Below the pieces are notes generated by a model, which saw nothing but the letters and a program-made list of their open reading frames with translations, was not told where the DNA came from and made no database searches. Both the position numbers and the translations under genes were made by a program. A stretch of DNA of 64,000 nt, from NCBI RefSeq assembly GCF_900078305.2, contig NZ_LT546028.1, forward strand, positions 1,216,967 to 1,280,966, given 5' to 3'. Source of the DNA: Corynebacterium bouchesdurhonense (GTDB taxonomy: Bacteria; Actinomycetota; Actinomycetes; Mycobacteriales; Mycobacteriaceae). The first letter of the stretch is position 1, and each line of letters opens with the position of its first letter. Of the stretch, positions 26,284 to 34,788 are shown one piece after another.

Positions 26284-27255
26284 CTACCGCGACATGTCCA
26301 CCACGTGGATAACCACGGGCGCGCTGCGCAGCCGGTAGGTGCCGGGGGCGTCGTCGAAGGTGGCCAGCAGCTCGTTGACCAGCTCGGGGGTGGCGGGCAG
26401 TTGCACGTGCGCGTCGTCGGCCTCGAACGGGGCGCCGGGGGCGAGCCGCAGCCAGGTCTCACCGCGCACCAGGGCGAAGGGTTTGCCGAAGCAGGCGCGG
26501 TAGCGCGCCGCGCGCAGCAGGGCCCGGGCGGCGCGGGGGTCGATGTCGATGCGCCCGCTCGGGGACGTCGACAAGCAATGCGCGAGCTCTGCGCTTATCG
26601 ACGACCCCTCCCTCCCCGCAGACCCCTCCACCCGCGCCCGCACCCGCGGGTCGGCCATGATGTCCCCGCGCTCCGGGCCGGTAAGGCCCAGCGCCACGGC
26701 GTCGCCCAACACGCCGGTGAACTTCAGCGGGTCCCACGCCAGGGCCGCCTCGAGCTCGGCGGTCGTCACGCCGACGGCGTACGTGAAGCGCACGACCCCG
26801 GTGGGCGGATCGATGATGCCCAGCACCGGGTCCGTGACGAACGTGAACCCGCAGATGCCGGCCGCGCCGGCGAGCGGGGCGCCGAGGCGCAGGTAGTGCC
26901 CCGGCGCGATCTCGTTGCCGGAGGCGCGCACCTGCCTCGCCATCGCCGCGAGCTGTTCCGCGGGCCAGGCGTAGGGGACGGGCGTGAGCGCCGGCACGCG
27001 CATCGTGAGCTCCGTCTGCGTGCCCGCGACAGGGACCGCCGAGCGGGCGCGCGACAGGCCCAGCGTGACGTAGAGGACGTGGGGGAGCGGGTCGTCCACC
27101 CGGTACGCGAGAACCTCCACGTCGCCGAACCCGAAGGTGAACGGCTCACCCGCCCCGGTGGCGGCGGTGATGTGGGCGACGATCGCGTCGCCGCCCGTCT
27201 GCGGTCCCTTGCGCGCCCGTGAAGCCATCTGCCGTAGCCACCCCATGGCGCCCAA
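26284..27255 (-). CDS. Suppressor-of-fused (SUFU) domain protein
   Basis: The 323-residue protein has the pattern of bacterial SUFU domains: FTFGFGDVEVLAYRV, HVLYVTLGLSRA, ELTMRVPALTPVPYAWPAEQL, then APGHYLRLGAPLAGAAGICGF, FVTDPVLGIIDPPTGVVRF and LTxxEL-like TTAELEAALAW. No signal peptide or membrane segment is visible. Bacterial SUFU proteins are poorly understood; some act as immunity proteins in polymorphic toxin loci, but no toxin is visible here. The gene contains two motif copies in inverted orientation (26567 and 26593). It is divergent from the YccA gene. Confidence 0.7.
   Translation of the reverse strand: MGAMGWLRQMASRARKGPQTGGDAIVAHITAATGAGEPFTFGFGDVEVLAYRVDDPLPHVLYVTLGLSRARSAVPVAGTQTELTMRVPALTPVPYAWPAEQLAAMARQVRASGNEIAPGHYLRLGAPLAGAAGICGFTFVTDPVLGIIDPPTGVVRFTYAVGVTTAELEAALAWDPLKFTGVLGDAVALGLTGPERGDIMADPRVRARVEGSAGREGSSISAELAHCLSTSPSGRIDIDPRAARALLRAARYRACFGKPFALVRGETWLRLAPGAPFEADDAHVQLPATPELVNELLATFDDAPGTYRLRSAPVVIHVVDMSR
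26567..26602. repeat. Inverted pair of the dispersed GTCGNNAAGC motif
   Basis: GTCGACAAGC (26567-26576) is followed by GCTTATCGAC (26593-26602), the same motif in reverse, with 16 bases between. Nine of ten arm positions can pair. It lies inside the SUFU gene and encodes a Ser/Ala/Leu-rich, poorly conserved loop (SSISAELAHCLSTSPSG). Confidence 0.7.
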
Positions 27256-27349
27256 TCTACTCCCGCGCCGGGTGTGGGAACTAAAACGCGCGCGCTACCG
27301 TTGATATGGGTGACACTCTTCTACCGATGAGGGAAAGGATTTGGGGGAC

Positions 27350-28159
27350 GTGAGAAGTAGCAACCCCGTAATGAAAAACTTGCCGGGCGCTGAAAGCCAG
27401 GCCGGCTACGGCTACGAGCAGCCGTACGCCGCGCCCGTGGCTCAGCAGGCCCCGGCGCAGTCGCAGCGGCCCATCACCATCGATGACGTGGTGACCAAGA
27501 CGGGCATCACGCTCGGCGTTATCGTGCTCTCGGCGATCGTGTCCTACTGGATGTCCGCGAGCGCCATGCAGCCCACCGCAGCCCTGCTCACCTGGGGCGG
27601 CGCGATCGGCGCGTTCATCGTGGTGCTGATCCACTCGTTCAGCTCCAGCTTCGGCTCGAAGACCCTGACGCTGCTGTACGCGGTGTTTGAGGGCCTCTTC
27701 CTCGGCGGGTTCTCCTCCGCCGTGGCCGGCGCATTCACCGTCGGCGGCGCGGACGCCGGCTCGCTGATCGGCCAGGCGGTCATCGGCACCGTGGGCGTGT
27801 TCGTGGGCATGCTGGTGGTGTACCGCACCGGCGCCATCCGCGTGACCTCCCGCTTCAACCGCATCCTCACCGGCTGCATCTTCGGCGTGGCCATCATGGC
27901 GCTGGGCAACCTGCTGCTGTTCGCCTTCACCGGTGATTCCCCGCTGCGCGGCGGCAGCACCCTGTCCATCGTGTTCGGCCTCTTCTGCGTGGTTCTGGCG
28001 GCCCTGTCCTTCCTCCAGGACTTTGACCTGGCGGACAAGATGGTGCGCATCGGCGCTCCGGAGCAGGCCGCGTGGGGGGTGGCCCTCGGCCTCGCCGTGA
28101 CGCTGGTGTGGCTCTACACGGAGATCCTGCGCCTGCTGTCCTACTTCAGCGAGCGCTAG
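27350..28159 (+). CDS. Bax inhibitor-1/YccA family membrane protein
   Basis: The 269-residue protein has a 40-residue soluble N terminus (MRSSNPVMKNLPGAESQAG and Pro/Gln-rich) and seven hydrophobic segments, with LIHSFSSSFGSKTLTLLYAVFEGLFLGG typical of the actinobacterial YccA branch. Family members are implicated in membrane proton/calcium leak or protease modulation; the bacterial role is unclear. GTG 27350 is preferred to the in-frame TTG 27341 because homologues start near RSSNPV and AAAGGA lies at usable spacing. It ends before a strong bidirectional terminator. Confidence 0.85.
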   Translation: MRSSNPVMKNLPGAESQAGYGYEQPYAAPVAQQAPAQSQRPITIDDVVTKTGITLGVIVLSAIVSYWMSASAMQPTAALLTWGGAIGAFIVVLIHSFSSSFGSKTLTLLYAVFEGLFLGGFSSAVAGAFTVGGADAGSLIGQAVIGTVGVFVGMLVVYRTGAIRVTSRFNRILTGCIFGVAIMALGNLLLFAFTGDSPLRGGSTLSIVFGLFCVVLAALSFLQDFDLADKMVRIGAPEQAAWGVALGLAVTLVWLYTEILRLLSYFSER

Positions 28160-28173
28160 CCGTTGGGGCAGCA

Positions 28174-28209
28174 AAAAGTCCCCGCACCTGCCGAGGTGCG
28201 GGGACTTTT
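28174..28209. terminator. Strong bidirectional Rho-independent terminator
   Basis: AAAAGTCCCCGCACCT and AGGTGCGGGGACTTTT form a perfect 16-base stem with a GCCG loop between convergent genes. A/T ends give a U tract on both strands. Confidence 0.95.
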
Positions 28210-28220
28210 CGCGTGCCGGC

Positions 28221-28769
28221 TTAGTAGGCGGATTCCGGGTTAATGGATTCGCCGTCGACGGAGATGACGGTGAACACGAGGCGGCCGTCGACCTCCTTCG
28301 GGGAGCCGAGCAGCACCTGCGCGCCCTCGACGACGCGGTCCGGGCTCACGGTGACGCGGGTTGCGGTGCCCTTCGCGCCGTCCGCGTTCCACTCGTCCCA
28401 CACGATGTCCTCGAGGTGCTCGCGGTTGTCCTTGCAATCCAGGTTCAGGCTGGTCGGGCGCTCGAGGCCGGTCTGGCCGCAGTTGTCCACCAGCGGCGTG
28501 TTGTCGCCGGCGGCGCGGGCCGTCGCGGTGGCGGACGCGGTGGAGGAGGCACGCACGGAGGAGGCCTCGGCGACGTTGGTGGCGGTAGCGGCGGCGGTGG
28601 CGGCGTTGCCGGTCTCACCGGTGGAAGCCAGGGAGTCCGGGTCCTGGCTCGTCGCGGTGTCCACCTTCAGGTCCGACGGGTTCTCGTGCGGCGGGGTGCA
28701 GGCTGCGAGGCCGAGCGCGGCGACGGCGGCGAGGGCAGCAGCGGCGGTGCGAGAGTGGGAGGAGGTCAC
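28221..28769 (-). CDS. Lipoprotein with low-complexity linker
   Basis: The 182-residue protein has a lipoprotein signal (TAAAALAAVAALGLAAC) and an Ala/Thr/Ser-rich linker to about residue 85. The small C-terminal domain includes CGQTGLERPTSLNLDCKDN with two cysteines that could pair, then EDIVWDEWNADGAKGTATRVTV. GTG 28769 follows AAAGGACC at good spacing; an open extension to 28859 overlaps greA and is not used. I do not recognise the domain, although the LDCKDN-to-DEWNADGAKGTG pattern looks like corynebacterial secreted proteins of unknown role. Confidence 0.7.
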   Translation of the reverse strand: MTSSHSRTAAAALAAVAALGLAACTPPHENPSDLKVDTATSQDPDSLASTGETGNAATAAATATNVAEASSVRASSTASATATARAAGDNTPLVDNCGQTGLERPTSLNLDCKDNREHLEDIVWDEWNADGAKGTATRVTVSPDRVVEGAQVLLGSPKEVDGRLVFTVISVDGESINPESAY

Positions 28770-28809
28770 GGGTCTGGTCCTTTGCGTGTGTTCGGTACGG
28801 GAGATGACT

Positions 28810-29343
28810 TCAGTGCGGGCGCTGCTTCGAGCGCGGCGTGGAGGCCTTATCCGAATCATAGGGCTCGGCGGAGATGATCGTCACCGAAATCTCGCGGCCG
28901 TTCGGAGCGGTGTAGGAGCGGGTCTCGCCCTCGGCCGCGCCGACCACGGCGGCGCCCAGCGGGGAGTTCTCCGAGTAGGTCTCAAGGTCCTTGTTGCCGG
29001 TGGACGCGGCGCGGGTGCCGATGAGGAAGGTTTCCTTGTCGTTCTTGTCGCCGTCGTAGTACACGTGCACCACGGAGCCGACGTGAGCGACACCCTCCAC
29101 GACACCGGTGCGCTCGGTGGTGGAGTTGGCCAGCAGCTCGGAGATCTGCTTGATGCGGGCTTCTTCCTGGTCCTGCTGCTCGCGGGCCGCGTCGTAGCCG
29201 GCGTTCTCTTTCAGATCGCCCTCTTCGCGGCGCTCGTTGATCTCGGCCGCGATGACCGGACGGTTATCAATCAGCTGCTGGAGCTCGGACTCCAGCTTCG
29301 CCTTCATCTCGGGAGTGATGTACTGCTGCTGGGTCTCAGCCAT
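28810..29343 (-). CDS. greA: Transcription elongation factor GreA
   Basis: The 177-residue protein has the antiparallel coiled-coil N-terminal domain (MKAKLESELQQLIDNRPVIAAEIN, RREEGDLKENAGYDAAREQQ with the acidic tip) and the C-terminal FKBP-like domain (VGSVVHVYYDGDKNDKETFLIG, SENSPLGAAVVGAAEGE). GreA binds the secondary channel of RNA polymerase and stimulates cleavage of backtracked transcripts. It is followed by a DUF4307 gene and mca in the same order as in mycobacteria. A short Lys/Arg/Pro C-terminal extension is present. Confidence 0.95.
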   Translation of the reverse strand: MAETQQQYITPEMKAKLESELQQLIDNRPVIAAEINERREEGDLKENAGYDAAREQQDQEEARIKQISELLANSTTERTGVVEGVAHVGSVVHVYYDGDKNDKETFLIGTRAASTGNKDLETYSENSPLGAAVVGAAEGETRSYTAPNGREISVTIISAEPYDSDKASTPRSKQRPH

Positions 29344-29371
29344 GGGGTGAATTACCTTCCCTCATACGTCC

Positions 29372-29405
29372 AAAAACGGCCCGCCCGCTTCAGGCGGACT
29401 GGGCC
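29372..29405 (-). terminator. Terminator after the DUF4307 gene
   Basis: On the minus strand GGCCC and CCGC pair with GCGG and GGGCC around a short loop and mismatched bulges, followed by GTTTTTGG. It lies between the DUF4307 stop and greA, so greA likely has its own promoter or is partly read through. Confidence 0.55.
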
Positions 29406-29448
29406 AGGTACCTAACTGCGTCGGATTTTATCACACGGGCCGGCGCCC

Positions 29449-29919
29449 TCAGCGGGCCCCGAGGTAGGTGGAGGAGGTGTCCATGTAGCTCGGGATGTCC
29501 TGGGAGCAGCCGTAGACGCGCCCCGACGCAACCGGCTCCCGGGTGGGCAGGTCCACCTGGAAGCGCTGGTTGCCCTCACCGCCCGCGGGGATCACTAGGG
29601 CGCGCCGGCCGATTTCGGAGTGGTCGTAGCTCACGGCGAACACCAGGCAGTAGGCGTCGCGCGTGGTGTCGGCGCGCTTCACGTCGACCCAGAGGCGGGC
29701 CGTGGAGTCGTCGACACGCTCCTGCGAGATAAACTCCGCCTTCACCGGCTGGGACCTGTCGTTGATGAACGCCCGCCCACCCATAAACACCACGAGCGCG
29801 AGCAGCGCGGCCACGAATACCGCGATCACTTTCCCGCTGATGCCCTGGCGGCTTGCGCCGCCGTAGCGGGAGCGGCCCGCGGTCTGCGCCGGGGCGGGTG
29901 TGCGATTCGGGGTGGGCAC
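29449..29919 (-). CDS. DUF4307 membrane protein
   Basis: The 156-residue protein has a short basic N terminus, one membrane helix at about 31-50 (VIAVFVAALLALVVFMGG) and an extracytoplasmic beta domain with two cysteines (AYCLVFAVSYDHSEIG and YGCSQDIP). The pattern of ALVIPAGGEG and CLVFAVSYDHSEIGRR matches DUF4307, which lies next to mca in many actinobacteria. Function unknown. It is divergent from mca by 110 bases and upstream of greA. Confidence 0.8.
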   Translation of the reverse strand: MPTPNRTPAPAQTAGRSRYGGASRQGISGKVIAVFVAALLALVVFMGGRAFINDRSQPVKAEFISQERVDDSTARLWVDVKRADTTRDAYCLVFAVSYDHSEIGRRALVIPAGGEGNQRFQVDLPTREPVASGRVYGCSQDIPSYMDTSSTYLGAR

Positions 29920-30029
29920 GGTGTTCGACCTCGCTTCGGGGAAAGAAGGGATTCGGCGTCGATGGTACTAAGATGGCCCTTTGTTTCAGCAATGCCCCCG
30001 TAGCAACGTTTAGGAAAGTTGGTGCTCGA

Positions 30030-30932
30030 GTGAGCGGCTTGCGCCTCATGGCAATCCACGCGCACCCCGACGATGAATCCTCCAAGGGCGCGGCCACCAT
30101 GGCCAAGTACGCCGCCGAGGGCAACCGGGTGAAGGTGGTGACCTGCACTGACGGGCGCCGCGGCGACATCCTCAACCCGGCCATGGACCGCCCGGGTGTG
30201 CTGGAGAACATTATTAAGGTGCGCGAGGAGGAGATGGCGGCCGCCGCAGACGCCCTCGGCATCGAGCACGAGTGGCTGGGCTACGAGGATTCGGGCCTGC
30301 CCGAGGGTGACCCGCTGCCGCCACTGCCCGAGGGTTGCTTCGCGCTCCAGCCGTCGGAGGAGGTGGCGAAGCGCCTGGTCGCGTCGGTGCGCGACTTCCG
30401 CCCGCACGTAATCATCACGTACGACGAGAACGGCGGGTACCCGCACCCGGACCATCTGAAGGTGCACGAGGTCTCCATGATCGCGTGGGAGAAGGCGGGC
30501 GACCCGTCCTTCGCCCCCGAGGTCGGCGAGCCGTGGACTCCGCTGAAGCTCTACTACAGCCACGGTTTCATCCTGCAGCGTATGGAGCTACTCCACGCGC
30601 TGATGCTGGAGCGCGGCCAGCAGAGCCCGTACGAGCTGATGATCAAGCGCTGGAAGGAAAACGAGGCGGACATCATGGCCCGGGTGACCACGCAGGTGGA
30701 TTGCGCGGGCTACTTCGGGCAGCGCGCGCGGGCGCTCGCTGCGCACGCTACGCAGATTGATCCGGCGGGAGCGTTTTTGGCCAGCCCCGTCGAGGACCAG
30801 CAGCGCGTGTGGCCCACTGAGGAGTTCGAGCTCGCGGCGTCGCGCGTCGAGTCGCCGCTGCCGGAGGACGATTTGTTCGCGGGCATCGAGGGGGAGCAGT
30901 TGCTTGTCGACGATACGGAGGACAACGCCTAA
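30030..30932 (+). CDS. mca: Mycothiol S-conjugate amidase
   Basis: The 300-residue zinc enzyme cleaves mycothiol S-conjugates to mercapturic acids and glucosaminyl inositol for detoxification. It shows the LmbE-type metal site HAHPDDE (10-16) and the second metal/catalytic motif PHPDHLKVHEV, plus CTDGRRGDILNPAMD and ENEADIMARVTTQVD. The gene distinguishes mycothiol producers (actinobacteria). GTG 30030 lies 11 bases after AGGAAAG, and the upstream in-frame region overlaps the divergent gene. It abuts the next small gene with no gap. The dispersed motif at 30902 lies in the variable C-terminal tail (EQLLVDDTEDNA). Confidence 0.93.
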   Translation: MSGLRLMAIHAHPDDESSKGAATMAKYAAEGNRVKVVTCTDGRRGDILNPAMDRPGVLENIIKVREEEMAAAADALGIEHEWLGYEDSGLPEGDPLPPLPEGCFALQPSEEVAKRLVASVRDFRPHVIITYDENGGYPHPDHLKVHEVSMIAWEKAGDPSFAPEVGEPWTPLKLYYSHGFILQRMELLHALMLERGQQSPYELMIKRWKENEADIMARVTTQVDCAGYFGQRARALAAHATQIDPAGAFLASPVEDQQRVWPTEEFELAASRVESPLPEDDLFAGIEGEQLLVDDTEDNA

Positions 30933-31235
30933 ATGACCACCACCGTCCACGCAGCAGCCGTCAACGCCGCGGCGTATCTCCTCGCCCAGCAGCCGGCCGA
31001 GACCCCGGTGGGGCCCGACTTCGGCAAGGCCTCGCCGATCGGCTTGCTCATCATCGTCGGGCTCCTCGCCGTGGTGCTGTTCATCGGCTTCGCCTTCCAC
31101 CGACGCTACTCGCGGTTTCGCCGCCGCCAAGCGTTCGCGGAGATGCACGGCATCGACCCCTTCGACGAGCAGGCGATCGACGCCGCCATGGCCGAGGCCG
31201 GGATCCTGGACCGCGGCAAGCGCCGGTTCATCTAA
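30933..31235 (+). CDS. Small membrane protein downstream of mca
   Basis: The 100-residue protein has an Ala-rich N terminus, one strong membrane helix at about 36-55 (IGLLIIVGLLAVVLFIGFAF), and a basic cytoplasmic segment (HRRYSRFRRRQAF) followed by a helical tail. It starts directly after the mca stop, so it is translated from the same message. A similar small gene follows mca in mycobacteria. Function unknown. Confidence 0.75.
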   Translation: MTTTVHAAAVNAAAYLLAQQPAETPVGPDFGKASPIGLLIIVGLLAVVLFIGFAFHRRYSRFRRRQAFAEMHGIDPFDEQAIDAAMAEAGILDRGKRRFI

Positions 31236-31261
31236 CCGCGGCGCCACCTGCCGGGAGTAGG

Positions 31262-32041
31262 ATGGCGCTCGTGTCTGTGCTGCCCACCCTGCTGTACCCC
31301 CTGTACGAGGCCCGCCTGAAGCGCGAGCTGCGCGGCAAGAAGAAGCCGAAGCACATCGCCGTGATGGCGGACGGCAACCGCAGGTGGGCGCGCGAGGAGG
31401 GCTACGACGACGTCTCTCACGGCCACCGCGCCGGCGGCGCCAAGATCGGCGAGCTGGTGCGCTGGTCCGCCGAGATGGGGGTGGACGTGGTGACCATCTA
31501 CCTTCTGTCCACCGAGAACCTGCAGCGCACCTCGGAGGAGGTGGAGCTGCTCTTCGGCATCATCTCGCAGGTGATTGAGGAGCTGGCCACCGAGGACTAC
31601 ACGTGCCGGGTGCGCCTCGTCGGGCACCTGGACCTCCTGCCGGCGGAGGTGGCGGAGCGGATGCGGCGCTCCGCGGACGCCACCACAGAGAAGGCCGGGC
31701 TGACGGTCAACATCGCGGTGGGCTACGGGGGCCGCCAAGAGATCGTGGACGCCGTGCGGTCGCTGCTGCGGGAGGAGGCGGCGAAGGGGGCGTCGGCAAG
31801 CGATATGCCCCAAAAGGTGAGTGTGGAATCTATCGGCGAGCACCTGTACACCTCGGGGCAGCCCGACCCCGACCTAGTGATCCGTACCTCCGGTGAGCAG
31901 CGGCTTTCCGGATTTTTGCTGTGGCAGGCGGCGTACTCGGAAATCTGGTTCACCGACACGTACTGGCCGGCGTTTCGAAAGGTGGATTTCCTGCGCGCGC
32001 TGCGCGACTATTCGCAGCGCTCCAGGCGCTTCGGTAAATAG
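31262..32041 (+). CDS. uppS: Short-chain (2Z)-isoprenyl diphosphate synthase, UppS family
   Basis: The 259-residue cis-prenyltransferase has HIAVMADGNRRWA with the catalytic Asp37, SHGHRAGG, TIYLLSTENLQR, and the C-terminal VIRTSGEQRLSGFLLWQAAYSEIWF. These are full UppS-family motifs. Mycobacteria have two such enzymes, and the one neighbouring coaA and glyA is the short-chain Z-farnesyl diphosphate synthase; the synteny here suggests the same. The product is a precursor of decaprenyl phosphate for arabinogalactan. The motif at 31792 encodes KGASASDMPQK in a loop that looks inserted. Confidence 0.88.
   Translation: MALVSVLPTLLYPLYEARLKRELRGKKKPKHIAVMADGNRRWAREEGYDDVSHGHRAGGAKIGELVRWSAEMGVDVVTIYLLSTENLQRTSEEVELLFGIISQVIEELATEDYTCRVRLVGHLDLLPAEVAERMRRSADATTEKAGLTVNIAVGYGGRQEIVDAVRSLLREEAAKGASASDMPQKVSVESIGEHLYTSGQPDPDLVIRTSGEQRLSGFLLWQAAYSEIWFTDTYWPAFRKVDFLRALRDYSQRSRRFGK
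31792..31801 (+). repeat. Dispersed motif GTCGNNAAGC
   Basis: GGGGGCGTCGGCAAGCGATATGCCCC spans the site (split here: GGGGGCGTCGGC, then AAGCGATATGCCCC); GGGGC and GCCCC arms flank it. It lies inside uppS. Confidence 0.55.
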
Positions 32042-32986
32042 CTAGATCTTGCGCATGCGCACGCGCTGCACCGCGTGGTCGTGCCCCTTGCGCAACACCA
32101 GCGAGGCGCGGACCCGGGTGGGCAGGATATTCTCCACCAGGTTGGGCAGGTTGATTGTCTGCCACAGCTCGCGGGCCTTGTGCGCGGCCTGGGCCTCGTC
32201 CAGCTGCGCGTACTCGGCGAAGTGGGCGCCCGGCTCCAGGAAGGCCGTCTCGCGCAGCTTGAGGAAGCGCTCGATGTACCACCGCTCGATGTCCTCGGTG
32301 TGGGCGTCGACGTAGACGGAGAAGTCGAAGAGGTCCGAGACCATCAGCGTCGGCCCCGTCTGCAGCACGTTGAGCCCCTCCAGGATGAGGATGTCGGGTT
32401 TGCGTACCTCGATGACCTCGCCCGGCACGATGTCGTACGCATTGTGCGAGTAGACGGGCGCAGTGACCAGCGGCTGGCCCGACTTCACCTCGGTGACGAA
32501 GCGCATCAGGTTGCGCCTGTCGTAGGACTCGGGGAAGCCCTTGCGGGTGAGCAGGTTGCGCTCGCGCAGCACCTCGGTGGGGTAGAGGAAGCCGTCGGTG
32601 GTGATGAGGTCCACCCGCGGGTGGCTGTCCCACCGCTGCAGCAGCACCTGGAGCACGCGCGCCGTGGTTGACTTGCCCACGGCGACGGAGCCCGCGATAC
32701 CGATGACAAACGGCACGTGGCCGGGGTCGCCGCCGATAAAGGTTTCCGTGGACTTGATCAGCTTCTGCCGCGCCCGGATCTGCAGGTGGATGAGGCGGGA
32801 GATGGGCAGGTAGATCTCCTCCACCTCCGCCAGATCCAGGTTCTCGCCGATGCCGCTCAGCTTCTCCACCTCTTCCTCGGTGAGCACCTGCGGCAGGCCG
32901 GCGCGCCGCTGCTTCCAATCGTTGCGGTGGAAATCCAGGTAGGGGCTCGACTCCCCGCCGCGCGCTGCACGAGACATGGGAACCAT
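32042..32986 (-). CDS. coaA: Pantothenate kinase, type I
   Basis: The 314-residue enzyme phosphorylates pantothenate in the first committed step of coenzyme A synthesis. It has the P-loop GSVAVGKST (99-107), [35 protein letters not shown], and the family-typical [18 protein letters not shown]. It is convergent with uppS and divergent from glyA, the same arrangement as coaA-glyA in mycobacteria. Confidence 0.95.
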   Translation of the reverse strand: MVPMSRAARGGESSPYLDFHRNDWKQRRAGLPQVLTEEEVEKLSGIGENLDLAEVEEIYLPISRLIHLQIRARQKLIKSTETFIGGDPGHVPFVIGIAGSVAVGKSTTARVLQVLLQRWDSHPRVDLITTDGFLYPTEVLRERNLLTRKGFPESYDRRNLMRFVTEVKSGQPLVTAPVYSHNAYDIVPGEVIEVRKPDILILEGLNVLQTGPTLMVSDLFDFSVYVDAHTEDIERWYIERFLKLRETAFLEPGAHFAEYAQLDEAQAAHKARELWQTINLPNLVENILPTRVRASLVLRKGHDHAVQRVRMRKI

Positions 32987-33018
32987 TGTGTCACTGTTGC
33001 CGGCGGAGGTTTTCTTAC

Positions 33019-33078
33019 GGGGCGGTGCGCCGCCCGGCTTATACTGCTCGGGTACGCCTACTGCCTAACGCGAAAGGA
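33019..33078 (+). promoter_or_regulatory. glyA leader: hairpin, -10 box and ribosome-binding site
   Basis: GGGCGG-TGCG-CCGCCC forms a tight hairpin at about 33020-33035, followed by a TATACT -10 element (33040-33045) and an AAAGGA site (33073-33078). The hairpin occupies the -35 area, and no clear -35 hexamer is visible. Such a position would suit a regulator site, which is inference. Confidence 0.4.
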
Positions 33079-33082
33079 CCCG

Positions 33083-34387
33083 GTGGAAGTGTCTGCAACC
33101 GACGACCTCCGATACCAGGATCTGGAAACCTTTGACCCTGAAGTGCACGCCGCAATCGTCGGTGAGCTCGACCGCCAGCGCAACACGCTGGAGATGATCG
33201 CATCCGAGAACTTTGTGCCGCGCTCCGTGCTGCAGGCGCAGGGTTCCGTGTTCACCAACAAATACGCCGAGGGCTACCCGGGCAAGCGCTACTACGGCGG
33301 CTGCGAGCACGCCGACGTGGTGGAAGACCTCGCCCGCGACCGCGCTAAGGAGGTCTTCGGCGCGGAGTTTGCCAACGTGCAGCCCCACTCCGGCGCGCAG
33401 GCCAACGCCGCGGTGCTCATGGCGCTGGCCGAGCCCGGCGACACTATCCTGGGCCTTTCCCTGGCCCACGGCGGCCACCTCACGCACGGCATGAAGATCA
33501 ACTTCTCCGGCCGCCTCTACAACGTGGCGGCGTACGGCGTGGAGGAGGACACCCACCTCATTGACATGGCCAAGCTGCGCGAGCAGGCGCGCGAGGTGAA
33601 GCCGAAGGTGATCATCGCCGGCTGGTCCGCCTACCCGCGCCATGAAGACTTTGCTGAGTTCCGCTCCATCGCCGACGAGGTCGGCGCCTACCTGTGGGTG
33701 GACATGGCGCACTTCGCTGGCCTGGTTGCTGCAGGCCTGCACCCGTCGCCGGTGCCGCACGCGCACGTAGTGTCCTCAACGGTGCACAAGACGCTGGGCG
33801 GCCCGCGCTCCGGCTTCATCCTCACCAACGACGAGGCGCTGTACAAGAAGATCAACTCCGCCGTGTTCCCGGGCCAGCAGGGCGGGCCGCTGATGCACGT
33901 GGTGGCGGCGAAGGCCACCGCCTTCAAGATCGCGGCCACCGAGGAATTCAAGGACCGCCAGCAGCGCACCGTCAACGGCGCGCGCATCCTGGCCGAGCGC
34001 CTCACCCAGCCGGACGCGCAGGAGGCCGGAGTCGGCGTCGTTTCCGGCGGCACCGACGTGCACCTGGTGCTGGTGGACCTGCGCAACTCCGAGATGGACG
34101 GCCAGCAGGCGGAGGATCTGCTGCACGGTGCCGGTATCACCGTCAACCGCAACGCGGTGCCGTTCGACCCGCGCCCGCCGGCCGTCACCTCCGGCCTGCG
34201 CATCGGCACCTCGGCGCTGGCCACCCGCGGCTTCGGCGACGAGGACTTCCGCGAGGTTGCGGATATCATTGCCGAGGCGCTGATCAAGGGCGAGGCGGCC
34301 GACCTCGAGGCGCTGCAGGCCCGCTCCGCGGCGCTGGGCGAGAAGTACCCGCTCTACCCGGGCCTGGAAGACTGGAAGATGCTCTAG
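33083..34387 (+). CDS. glyA: Serine hydroxymethyltransferase
   Basis: The 434-residue PLP enzyme interconverts serine and glycine with tetrahydrofolate, supplying one-carbon units. Motifs: [51 protein letters not shown], and the PLP-lysine segment [19 protein letters not shown]. The upstream open frame to 32717 is shadow. GTG 33083 is chosen with AAAGGA four bases away; GTG 33089 at 10 bases is an equal candidate. A TATACT -10 and a hairpin precede it. It lies in the uppS-coaA-glyA block. Confidence 0.96.
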   Translation: MEVSATDDLRYQDLETFDPEVHAAIVGELDRQRNTLEMIASENFVPRSVLQAQGSVFTNKYAEGYPGKRYYGGCEHADVVEDLARDRAKEVFGAEFANVQPHSGAQANAAVLMALAEPGDTILGLSLAHGGHLTHGMKINFSGRLYNVAAYGVEEDTHLIDMAKLREQAREVKPKVIIAGWSAYPRHEDFAEFRSIADEVGAYLWVDMAHFAGLVAAGLHPSPVPHAHVVSSTVHKTLGGPRSGFILTNDEALYKKINSAVFPGQQGGPLMHVVAAKATAFKIAATEEFKDRQQRTVNGARILAERLTQPDAQEAGVGVVSGGTDVHLVLVDLRNSEMDGQQAEDLLHGAGITVNRNAVPFDPRPPAVTSGLRIGTSALATRGFGDEDFREVADIIAEALIKGEAADLEALQARSAALGEKYPLYPGLEDWKML

Positions 34388-34402
34388 TTTTCCAAGCGCT
34401 TT

Positions 34403-34765
34403 TTAAGCGCCCGGCTCTGCAGGCCCGCGTTCTTCCGCGAGTAAGGCGCGGGCCTTTCGCAGCCAATCGGGCTGGTTTTCCAGCAGCTCCTTGATCTCGG
34501 CGGTGGTCAGCGGCCGGTCCATCCCGTTATTCTTCAGCGCGGTGATGCTGATGCCGAGCTTGCGCGCGACCTCGGGCCGCGGGTGGGGGCCCTCGCGGCG
34601 CAGCGCGGTCAGCCACTCGGGCGGGTTGTCCTGCAGCTCCCGCAGCTCGGCGTGTGTGACGGCGCCGCTTTGGAACGTCTCGGGGGTGGCGGGCAGGTAC
34701 ACGCCGAGCTTCTTCGCGGCGGTCGCCGGCTTCATCGCGGTGCCGGAGGGGTGCTGGTCAGTCAT
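34403..34765 (-). CDS. DUF5997 family protein
   Basis: The 120-residue soluble protein contains KPATAAKKLGVYLPATPETFQ, LQDNPPEWLTALRREGPHPRP, and VARKLGISITALKNNGMDRPLTTAEIKELLENQPDWL. The two W-containing repeats of a similar layout, and the position opposite a LysR-like gene, match DUF5997. The second half has a helix-turn-helix look (VARKLGISITALKNNGM), so DNA binding is possible. It is divergent from the next gene with only 23 bases between the two starts, suggesting joint control. Function unknown. Confidence 0.75.
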   Translation of the reverse strand: MTDQHPSGTAMKPATAAKKLGVYLPATPETFQSGAVTHAELRELQDNPPEWLTALRREGPHPRPEVARKLGISITALKNNGMDRPLTTAEIKELLENQPDWLRKARALLAEERGPAEPGA

Positions 34766-34788
34766 GGTTGAGACGGTAGCATTCGGGC

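Noticed and set aside
28416..28877. A Gly-rich plus-strand protein opposite the lipoprotein
   Set aside because: Shadow of the Ala/Thr-rich linker; no start signal and it overlaps greA.
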